Shown: positions 7,195-12,852 of the stretch, piece by piece | How positions within the stretch are numbered: the first letter of the stretch is position 1 | Layout: every line of letters starts with the position of its first letter | From: Verrucomicrobiales bacterium | GTDB lineage: Bacteria > Verrucomicrobiota > Verrucomicrobiia > Verrucomicrobiales > DEV007 | Direction: 5' to 3' | Assembly: GCA_013911195.1 (NCBI GenBank) | Contig: JACETS010000062.1 | Coordinates: 1 to 12,852 of the forward strand | DNA: 12,852 nt | Notes under the pieces: generated by a model | The model's database searches: none | The model's input: only the letters and a program-made list of their open reading frames with translations | Told to the model about the DNA's origin: nothing | Position numbers and translations under genes: made by a program

Positions 7195-7238
7195 TTGCCC
7201 TGCTTTACTAGTCATTAAACGCGAGTAAGGCAGGGCAA
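7195..7238 (+). other. 15-bp intercistronic stem-loop between atpE and atpF
   Basis: Bases 7195-7209 pair with 7224-7238 over all 15 positions: 14 Watson-Crick pairs and one T-G wobble (7204-7229), with a 14-nt loop (7210-7223). The core is TTGCCCTGC against GCAGGGCAA. It begins 8 bases after the atpE stop and ends 16 bases before the atpF start. It is followed by AAAAA rather than a T tract, so it is not a standard terminator on the plus strand, nor on the minus strand. A role in protecting the 3' end of an atpBE transcript, or in limiting atpF translation, is inferred. Confidence 0.8.
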
Positions 7239-7254
7239 AAAACTAAATTATTTT

Positions 7255-7815
7255 ATGGACCTTATAAATAATATTTTTGGAGTAATCGCCGCAGCAGGAG
7301 CTGATGCGGCAGGTAAGCAGTCGATTGCTGAACAATTTGGTTTTGATTGGTACAAACTTATCGCTCAGGTTCTTACTTTCGTTGCCGTATGGTTCATCCT
7401 GAAGTGGAAAGCCTATGGTCCAATTCTCGAAATGTTGGAGAAGCGCAAACAGCGTATTGCTGAGGGTGAGGAAAATTTAAAGAAGATTGCTGAAGATCTT
7501 AAAGATGCCGAAGCTACAAAATCCGAGATTATTTCTGAAGCCAATGCGAAGGCCGAAAAAATGATCAGTGAAGCCAGAGAAAGCGCGGAGGCTGTTGCTG
7601 AAAAGAAAAGAGAAGAAGCCGGAAAAGAGGCAGCTTCTATAGTTGCCAAAGCTCATGAGGCCGGTGCATTGGAGCAAGATCAGCTTCGTGCTGAACTCAA
7701 AAGAGATGTGGGTCGATTAATCATTGATACAACGACTAAGGTCACTGGCAAGGTGTTGACCGATGATGATCAGAAAAAAATAAACGAAGAAACAGCCTCA
7801 CAAGTTTCTCTCTAA
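7255..7815 (+). CDS. atpF: F1Fo ATP synthase subunit b
   Basis: Subunit b is the peripheral stalk linking subunit a to delta and the alpha3-beta3 head. The 186-residue protein has a single membrane helix at about 33-52 (LIAQVLTFVAVWFILKW), then a long charged coiled coil (about 60-150) rich in Glu, Lys and Ala with KRKQRIAEGEENL at its start, and a C-terminal delta-binding part. Before the membrane helix is a leader of about 30 residues with a hydrophobic stretch (IFGVIAAAGA), longer than in E. coli, where the helix begins near the N-terminus; this may be a signal-like or extra amphipathic segment. Only one b gene is present in this operon. The ATG lies 16 bases after the stem-loop and has no Shine-Dalgarno; atpH follows after 20 bp. 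Confidence 0.93.
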   Translation: MDLINNIFGVIAAAGADAAGKQSIAEQFGFDWYKLIAQVLTFVAVWFILKWKAYGPILEMLEKRKQRIAEGEENLKKIAEDLKDAEATKSEIISEANAKAEKMISEARESAEAVAEKKREEAGKEAASIVAKAHEAGALEQDQLRAELKRDVGRLIIDTTTKVTGKVLTDDDQKKINEETASQVSL

Positions 7816-7835
7816 TAGAATTAATACGAAATAAT

Positions 7836-8228
7836 ATGAAGGTCAGTAAAGACGCAGCACGTTCCGCAAGACAGCTCCTCCGATTGAGCTATAAGGAGGG
7901 GTTGCTAGATAATGACCGCATCAAAGAAATTACTACTAAAGTTTCTGAGGCCAAGCCGCGAGACTTCCTCGCTATTCTTCAGGAATACGGAAGGCTGGTC
8001 CGTCTTGATGTTGAGCAAAGGCAGGCCATAGTTGAAACTGCAGTAGAAATAGGTGCACAGGAAGGAAATACTGTTATTGAAGATCTTCGCCGGAGATATG
8101 GCAATGATCTTACAGCCGAATTTAAGGTAAATCCTGAACTCCTAGGTGGTATGCGTGTAAAGGTAGGAAGTGACGTTTGGGATGGTAGCGTTAAGGCAAG
8201 ACTAACTGAATTAAAAAACAGACTTTAA
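7836..8228 (+). CDS. atpH: F1Fo ATP synthase subunit delta, unusually short
   Basis: Delta joins the b stalk to the top of the alpha3-beta3 head (OSCP family). The C-terminal signature is clear: LLGGMRVKVGSDVWDGSVKA (about 102-121), then the terminal helix LTELKNRL. The protein has 130 residues, against about 175-180 in most bacteria. The shortening lies in the N-terminal helical bundle: after KDAARSARQLLRLS the usual middle helices appear missing, and RDFLAILQEYGRLVRL (about 42-57) follows early. There is no frameshift escape: the same frame has TGA at 7767-7769 and no ATG, GTG or TTG between it and 7836. Position between atpF and atpA is canonical. It has no Shine-Dalgarno. The identity is firm from motif and order; whether the short form is normal for the lineage is not decidable here. 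Confidence 0.88.
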   Translation: MKVSKDAARSARQLLRLSYKEGLLDNDRIKEITTKVSEAKPRDFLAILQEYGRLVRLDVEQRQAIVETAVEIGAQEGNTVIEDLRRRYGNDLTAEFKVNPELLGGMRVKVGSDVWDGSVKARLTELKNRL

Positions 8229-8256
8229 ACATTAAATTTAACTAAACTAAAACTTA

Positions 8257-8261
8257 AAGGG
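8257..8261 (+). promoter_or_regulatory. Shine-Dalgarno-like AAGGG before atpA
   Basis: AAGGG, within AAAGGGA, lies nine bases before the atpA ATG at 8271. It is the only clear purine ribosome-binding site among the eight atp genes, the others having AT-rich leaders without one. Confidence 0.5.
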
Positions 8262-8270
8262 AAAACTCTC

Positions 8271-9806
8271 ATGAGCAATATCCTACAGGAACTAGAAACA
8301 CAAATTGCTGAACTTAAAACAGCAGTAACTAAATCTAACGTTGGAACCGTTCGTCAAATTGGTGATGGTGTTGCGAAAGTCGAAGGACTGAGTGATGTCA
8401 TGCTCAATGAAATGATCGAGTTTCCGGGTGGTCTTTATGGGCTTGCTCTTAACTTGGAGGAAACAGAAGTTGGATGCATTCTTCTCGGTGAAGGTCTCGA
8501 CATCAAAGAGGGCGATGAAGTCAAAACGACCGGCAAGCTTCTTCAGGTTCCAGTTGGAAAAGAACTCCTTGGCCGTGTAGTAAACGCATTGGGTCAGCCA
8601 ATTGATGGTAAGGGCGACATTGCTTCTACTGAAAACTATCCCGTCGAAAAAATTGCTCCTGGTATTATTCCAAGACAATCTGTTAGCCAGCCACTTCAAA
8701 CTGGTATCATGTCTGTTGACGCGATGATTCCTATTGGTAGAGGGCAACGTGAGTTGATTATTGGTGACAGACAGACTGGAAAGACCACGATAGCCATTGA
8801 TACCATCATTGCTCAAGCTAAGCAGAATAAAGCTGCCGAAGAAAGTGGCGAGAAAGATTTTCGCCCTGTTTATTCTATTTATGTTGCTATTGGACAGAAG
8901 CAATCCAGTGTCGCGCGAATTATTTCGACCCTAGAGGCTGCGGGTGCTCTTGAGTATACCACGATCGTGGTTGCTTCTTCATCTGATTCAGCTACTAACC
9001 AATTCTTATCTGCCTATGCGGGTGCAGCTATGGGTGAGTGGTTTATGGATAATGGAATGGATGCTTTGATTGTTTTCGATGATCTTTCCAAACACGCTGT
9101 AGCATACAGACAGGTTTCGCTTGTTCTTAGGCGTCCTTCTGGTCGTGAGGCCTATCCTGGTGATGTTTTCTATCTCCATTCACGTTTACTTGAGCGTTCA
9201 GCTAGACTAAATGAGGACAACGGAAACGGCTCATTAACTGCGCTACCCATTATTGAAACTCAGGCAGGTGACGTTTCAGCTTATATTCCAACGAATGTTA
9301 TTTCTATTACTGATGGTCAAATTTTTCTTGAGACTGATCTATTCTTGAAAGGTATTCGACCTGCTATCTCGGTTGGACTTTCTGTTTCTAGAGTTGGTTC
9401 TGCAGCTCAGACCAAGGCGATGAAAAAGGTTTCCGGTAAGACTAAATTACAACTTGCCCAGTTCCGTGAGAAAGAAGCGTTTGCTCAGTTTGGATCGGAC
9501 CTTGATGATTCTACAAAGGCTCTTCTTGAGAAAGGTAATCGGATCGTTGAGTTGTTTAAACAGACTCTCTCTGATCCCAAAGCCCTTGAGGTTCAGGTTG
9601 CAGTCTTATTTGCGATGGAGAATGGATACTTCGATGATGTTCCTGTTGATAAGATTAAAGATTGTCAGGCTAAGATGGAGGAATTTCTGACCACAAGAAA
9701 AGAAGCTGTCATGGCAAAAGTTCTTCAAGAGAAAGCGTTAACTGACGAAGTTACGAGTGATCTAAAATCTGCCATCGAGGACTTTAAGAGTTCATATTCA
9801 GCATAA
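8271..9806 (+). CDS. atpA: F1Fo ATP synthase subunit alpha
   Basis: Alpha is the non-catalytic nucleotide-binding subunit of the F1 hexamer and supplies the arginine finger to the catalytic site on beta. The 511-residue protein has an N-terminal helix and beta-barrel (about 1-95) and Walker A GDRQTGKT at 165-172 with Lys171. VFDD follows at 268-271. PGDVFYLHSRLLERSARL (296-313) is the family signature, and the arginine finger is Arg374 in SVSRVGSAAQ. A C-terminal helical bundle completes the fold. Length and motifs are standard. It lies 42 bp after atpH and 18 bp before atpG. Confidence 0.98.
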   Translation: MSNILQELETQIAELKTAVTKSNVGTVRQIGDGVAKVEGLSDVMLNEMIEFPGGLYGLALNLEETEVGCILLGEGLDIKEGDEVKTTGKLLQVPVGKELLGRVVNALGQPIDGKGDIASTENYPVEKIAPGIIPRQSVSQPLQTGIMSVDAMIPIGRGQRELIIGDRQTGKTTIAIDTIIAQAKQNKAAEESGEKDFRPVYSIYVAIGQKQSSVARIISTLEAAGALEYTTIVVASSSDSATNQFLSAYAGAAMGEWFMDNGMDALIVFDDLSKHAVAYRQVSLVLRRPSGREAYPGDVFYLHSRLLERSARLNEDNGNGSLTALPIIETQAGDVSAYIPTNVISITDGQIFLETDLFLKGIRPAISVGLSVSRVGSAAQTKAMKKVSGKTKLQLAQFREKEAFAQFGSDLDDSTKALLEKGNRIVELFKQTLSDPKALEVQVAVLFAMENGYFDDVPVDKIKDCQAKMEEFLTTRKEAVMAKVLQEKALTDEVTSDLKSAIEDFKSSYSA

Positions 9807-9824
9807 TTAATCATTTATTAAATC

Positions 9825-10721
9825 GTGGCCAATCTCCAAGACATCAAACGAAGGATCAAGTCGGTCAAGAATACGGCTCAGATCACTAAGGCTATGGAAC
9901 TGGTAGCCTCTTCTAAGATGAAAAAGGCTCAGGATCAAGCTTTGGCTGGAAGACCTTATGCCGGAGTGATCAATAAGATTTTGGCTCATCTTTCCCATGA
10001 TGAAGCCGAGCTTGATGAGTGCCCCTTACTCAAAGTCCGTGAAGTGAACCGAGAATTGTTCATCGTTATCTCAACGGATAAAGGTTTGTGTGGTGGGCTC
10101 AATTCGAACCTCATGAGGTCAGTAATGCAAGATTCATCTGATGATACGTCTTATGTCACTATTGGAAGTAAGGGTCGTAGCGCTTTAGCGCTTGCTCAAA
10201 AAGATCTCATCGCAGATTTTCCTGTCAGTGATCCAGTTACCTTTAAAGAAATTAGCATAGTTACCAAATTTGTAATCGAAAAGTTTGAGGCTGGTGAAGT
10301 GGATCGTGTGAGCGTTGCATTCACTAATTTTGTTAATACTCTTAGTCAAAGGCCTATTGTTCAAACCCTTCTGCCAGTTGAGGATACTTCTATCACTGAT
10401 AAAAAAGATTACGAGGGGTTAGAAGAAGGCGACGATTTATCCGAGGTTTATAATGTTCCAGAAGGTGGATACATCTATGAGCCCGACTCCACCAAGGTCT
10501 TTAATTTGATTTTACCACATTACCTTAAGTATCAATTGTACCAGATGGTCCTCGAGGCTCGAGCCTCTGAGCATTCAGCGAGAATGGTTGCCATGAAAAA
10601 TGCATCTGAAAATGCAAAAGAGATGATTGACGAATTAACCCTTCAATATAACAAAGTACGTCAGGCAGCTATTACCAGTGAGCTTCTTGAAATCACGACT
10701 GCACAGCTGGCCCTTGAATAA
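9825..10721 (+). CDS. atpG: F1Fo ATP synthase subunit gamma
   Basis: Gamma is the central rotor shaft. Translation starts at GTG (9825), since ANLQDIKRRIKSVKNTAQIT from residue 2 is the conserved N-terminal helix and there is no better ATG. The N-terminal helix (about 1-55) and the C-terminal helix (about 225-298, with ASEHSARMVAMKNASENA and LQYNKVRQAAITSELLEI) form the coiled-coil shaft. The globular part contains STDKGLCGGLN (83-93). The protein has 298 residues, somewhat longer than the usual 285-290, owing to an acidic loop of about 30 residues at 185-214, between LLPV and YIYEPD, where E. coli has about 14. The position is not the same as a simple copy of the cyanobacterial regulatory insert, and there is no redox cysteine pair in the loop. 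Confidence 0.96.
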   Translation: MANLQDIKRRIKSVKNTAQITKAMELVASSKMKKAQDQALAGRPYAGVINKILAHLSHDEAELDECPLLKVREVNRELFIVISTDKGLCGGLNSNLMRSVMQDSSDDTSYVTIGSKGRSALALAQKDLIADFPVSDPVTFKEISIVTKFVIEKFEAGEVDRVSVAFTNFVNTLSQRPIVQTLLPVEDTSITDKKDYEGLEEGDDLSEVYNVPEGGYIYEPDSTKVFNLILPHYLKYQLYQMVLEARASEHSARMVAMKNASENAKEMIDELTLQYNKVRQAAITSELLEITTAQLALE

Positions 10722-10760
10722 TTTTAAAACAGTAATTTAGATAAATTAAATTTAAAGAAC

Positions 10761-12176
10761 ATGAGCGATAATACCGGAACCATTGTCCAAGTGATTGGCC
10801 CTGTCGTCGATGCCGACTTCTCGAAGGCAGACGGCTTACCTAAAATCTACAATGCCTTGGAGATTGAATATGAAGTCTATGGCAAGCCAAACAAACTAAC
10901 TCTTGAAGTTCAACAGCACTTGGGTGACGGCTGGGTCCGTGCCGTTGCGATGTCCTCTTCAGAAGGTCTAAAACGTGGAATGGATATTAAAGATACAGGA
11001 GCTGCAATTTCTGTGCCCGTTGGTGATGAAGTTCTAGGAAGAATTTTTAATGTTACTGGTGATCCTGTAGATGAGCGCGGTGATGTTAAGACTGAGAAAC
11101 GTTATCCTATCCACCGTGCTGCCCCACCTTTAACAGAGCAGGACACTTCGGCTACAATTCTTGAAACTGGTATTAAAGTGATTGATCTTATCTGCCCGTT
11201 TACTAAGGGTGGAAAAGTGGGTGCCTTCGGTGGTGCTGGAGTTGGTAAGACTGTTGTTATCATGGAATTGATCAACAATATTGCCAAAAACCACGGTGGT
11301 TATTCATTATTTGCAGGGGTTGGAGAAAGAACACGAGAGGGTAACGATTTGTACTGGGAGATGTCAGAAGCTGGCGTGATCAATCAGGAAAATCTTGCAG
11401 AATCAAAAGTTGCTCTCGTTTATGGTCAGATGAACGAGCCTCCTGGAGCCCGTTTGCGTGTGGCCCTTTCAGCTTTAGCCATGGCGGAGTTTTTCCGTGA
11501 TGAACAAAACCAAGACGTTCTACTATTTGTTGACAACGTTTTCCGTTTTTCTCAGGCAGGTTCTGAGGTGTCAGCGCTTCTTGGAAGAACACCATCCGCG
11601 GTGGGTTACCAACCAACACTCGCAGCAGAGATGGCTCAGCTTCAAGAAAGAATTACTTCAACGACTAAAGGATCTATTACCTCATTCCAAGCGGTGTATG
11701 TTCCAGCTGATGACCTTACTGACCCAGCACCAGCTAATACTTTCGCTCACCTAGATGCGACAGTTGTGCTCGAAAGAAAGCTAGCAGAGCTTGGAATTTA
11801 TCCTGCGGTTGATCCTTTATCATCTACTTCCCTAGCGCTAGCCCCTGAGGTTGTCGGTCAGGAACATTATGAAGTCGCTCGTGGCGTTCAGCAGGTTCTG
11901 CAGAAGTACAATGATCTTCAGGATATTATTGCTATTCTTGGAATGGATGAACTCAGCCCAGAAGACAAGCTCACTGTAGCTAGAGCACGTAAAATTCAGA
12001 AATTCCTTTCTCAGCCATTTTCTGTTGCTGAGGTCTTTACCGGGACTCCAGGAGTTTATGTTCCAGTTGACGAGACTATTACAGGGTTCAAAGAGATTTT
12101 AGAAGGTAAACACGATTCAGTATCTGAAGATAACTTCTACATGAAGGCGGGCATTGATTCTGTTGAAAAATCTTAA
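10761..12176 (+). CDS. atpD: F1Fo ATP synthase subunit beta, catalytic
   Basis: Beta carries the catalytic sites for ATP synthesis and hydrolysis. The 471-residue protein has an N-terminal beta-barrel (GTIVQVIGPVVDADF, 6-20). The P-loop GGAGVGKT is at 157-164 (Lys163), the catalytic Glu189-Arg190 in GVGERTREG, and Walker B in LLFVDNVFRF with Asp258. QAGSEVSALLGRTPSAVGYQ and VYVPADDLTDPAP are typical. The C-terminal torque motif reads DELSPED (396-402) in place of the common DELSEED. Length and order are standard, with 39 bp after atpG and 25 bp before atpC. The AT-rich leader has no Shine-Dalgarno. Confidence 0.98.
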   Translation: MSDNTGTIVQVIGPVVDADFSKADGLPKIYNALEIEYEVYGKPNKLTLEVQQHLGDGWVRAVAMSSSEGLKRGMDIKDTGAAISVPVGDEVLGRIFNVTGDPVDERGDVKTEKRYPIHRAAPPLTEQDTSATILETGIKVIDLICPFTKGGKVGAFGGAGVGKTVVIMELINNIAKNHGGYSLFAGVGERTREGNDLYWEMSEAGVINQENLAESKVALVYGQMNEPPGARLRVALSALAMAEFFRDEQNQDVLLFVDNVFRFSQAGSEVSALLGRTPSAVGYQPTLAAEMAQLQERITSTTKGSITSFQAVYVPADDLTDPAPANTFAHLDATVVLERKLAELGIYPAVDPLSSTSLALAPEVVGQEHYEVARGVQQVLQKYNDLQDIIAILGMDELSPEDKLTVARARKIQKFLSQPFSVAEVFTGTPGVYVPVDETITGFKEILEGKHDSVSEDNFYMKAGIDSVEKS

Positions 12177-12201
12177 TTTCAATTAAATAAAATCCTTCCC
12201 A

Positions 12202-12621
12202 ATGAAACTTGAAATCGTTACCCCTGAAGGAGAATACTTCAACGCTGAGGTAGAGACAGTAGAGCTCCCAGGAACTGATGGACACATTGGAGCATTAGAA
12301 AACCATGCTCCGTTGGTCACAATGATCAAGGAAGATTGGGATGATGATTTGATTTATACAATCAACAAAGAAACAACTGAGCTAGCTCTGGGTCCTGGAT
12401 TCGTAGAAATCTGCCCAAACAAAGTTTCAGTTTTGACTGACTGGGTATATTCAGAAAATGATGATATTGATGTGGATGCTGCTGAAGATGCCCTTAAGCG
12501 AGCCAAAGAGGCATTAGAAAATGTCTCTGAAGAAGACATTGAGGTAGCCAAAGATTTAGAGCAGGTCATTTCCAAGTCAATGGCACAAATTACTGTCAAA
12601 ACTCGCTCAAAAGCCAAATAG
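12202..12621 (+). CDS. atpC: F1Fo ATP synthase subunit epsilon
   Basis: Epsilon is bound to the gamma foot and c-ring and can inhibit ATP hydrolysis through its C-terminal helices. The 139-residue protein begins with the beta-sandwich domain (about 1-85). It contains KLEIVTPEG, LPGTDGHIGALENHAPLVT (22-40), where many homologues have GxxGxxGVLPGHAPL, and LGPGFVEICPNKVSVLTD. A two-helix C-terminal domain (about 90-139) is rich in Glu, Lys and Ala (DAAEDALKRAKEAL). Both domains are complete, so inhibitory regulation is possible. It is the last gene of the operon and has an AT-rich leader without Shine-Dalgarno. Confidence 0.95.
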   Translation: MKLEIVTPEGEYFNAEVETVELPGTDGHIGALENHAPLVTMIKEDWDDDLIYTINKETTELALGPGFVEICPNKVSVLTDWVYSENDDIDVDAAEDALKRAKEALENVSEEDIEVAKDLEQVISKSMAQITVKTRSKAK

Positions 12622-12636
12622 TTATTTCGAATCTAT

Positions 12637-12653
12637 AAAGCCTACTGCTTTTT
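12637..12653 (+). terminator. Possible weak terminator after atpC
   Basis: AAAGC (12637-12641) and GCTTT (12647-12651) form a 5-bp stem around a CTACT loop, with T residues 12649-12653 at its 3' side. The stem is short, so termination may be partial or absent, and the next gene may be read from the atp operon. Confidence 0.3.
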
Positions 12654-12688
12654 GGTTTACAATTCTCATCTATTGAGGATCTTCCTTG

Positions 12689-12852
12689 ATGATGTATCAA
12701 TTTAAGGCATTTAAAAATGTTTTATTTTCCTTTGGGTTTCTAGTTTTCATCTCATCCTCTGTTTGGTCTCAGGGCACAACCAGCCTCTGGAAAGTGACAG
12801 CTGAAGGATCAGATCGTACTATTTATTTGGGTGGCTCTATTCATATCTTAGG
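12689..12852 (+). CDS. TraB/GumN-family protein, N-terminal part (runs off the window)
   Basis: The first 54 codons are visible. Residues 1 to about 27 form a Sec signal peptide (MMYQFKAFKN, a hydrophobic core, then SSVWSQ). The mature start TSLWKVTAEGSDRTIYLGGS continues to IHILG. LWKV...IYLGGSIH is the opening of the TraB/GumN (PrgY-like) fold, where GxxH is a conserved, probably metal-binding or catalytic motif; many members are predicted hydrolases but the physiological role is poorly known. There are two adjacent ATG codons at 12689 and 12692. GAGGA at 12675-12679 is a fair Shine-Dalgarno, nine bases before the first. It follows atpC by 67 bp in the same direction; a link with ATP synthase is not implied. 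Confidence 0.8.
   Translation, partial: MMYQFKAFKNVLFSFGFLVFISSSVWSQGTTSLWKVTAEGSDRTIYLGGSIHIL

Noticed and set aside
7836..8228. Frameshift or wrong start as the cause of the short delta subunit
   Set aside because: The frame upstream contains a stop at 7767-7769, has no usable start before 7836 and overlaps the intact atpF tail, so no hidden N-terminal extension is visible.
8292..8903. 203-codon open frame on the minus strand
   Set aside because: It lies fully antisense to atpA, whose motifs are intact, and its translation shows no family motif; it is a shadow of the coding frame.
1..12852. Mobile element, CRISPR array, tRNA, defence island or other accessory system
   Set aside because: No transposase, integrase, regular repeat-spacer pattern, cloverleaf sequence or toxin-antitoxin pair could be found on either strand; the window is explained by metabolic and housekeeping genes.

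Overview
The window reads as ordinary chromosome of a Gram-negative bacterium, most likely of the Verrucomicrobiota (Opitutae-like) or a relative in the PVC group. The grounds are a secreted protein with a PEP-CTERM tail, an animal-type UDP-glucose dehydrogenase, moderately AT-rich DNA, and start codons that almost all lack a Shine-Dalgarno sequence. This placement is inference; there is no rRNA or other decisive marker here.

Left part (1-960): the 3' end of an unknown gene overlaps by one base the start of a PEP-CTERM secreted protein gene, which ends in a strong intrinsic terminator. Next (993-5807) is a nucleotide-sugar block of two divergent gene pairs. On the minus strand, UDP-glucuronate decarboxylase (uxs) is followed by UDP-glucose 6-dehydrogenase (ugd); together they give UDP-glucose -> UDP-glucuronate -> UDP-xylose. 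On the plus strand, a WbpA-type UDP-HexNAc 6-dehydrogenase overlaps by 4 bp a Gfo/Idh/MocA oxidoreductase, probably acting on a UDP-sugar acid. The 199-bp divergent region between the pairs holds a perfect TATAAT and three TAGAC(C/T) direct repeats spaced by multiples of 10 bp. All four enzymes make precursors for surface or extracellular polysaccharide; no glycosyltransferase or transporter is present in the window.

Right part (6025-12621): a complete F1Fo ATP synthase operon in the canonical order atpB-E-F-H-A-G-D-C (subunits a, c, b, delta, alpha, gamma, beta, epsilon), all on the plus strand with gaps of 18-77 bp. The catalytic and proton-path residues are intact and the c subunit looks proton-type. 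Oddities are a very short delta subunit (130 aa), a long acidic loop in gamma, glutamate at both of two covarying positions in subunit a, and a 15-bp stem-loop between atpE and atpF. The window ends inside the start of a TraB/GumN-family gene with a signal peptide.

I found no mobile element, CRISPR array, tRNA, rRNA, phage gene or defence system. No stretch longer than 300 bp lacks a gene. I see no clear sign of a wholly new system; the most rewarding points are the atpE/atpF hairpin, the short delta subunit and the divergent regulatory region.
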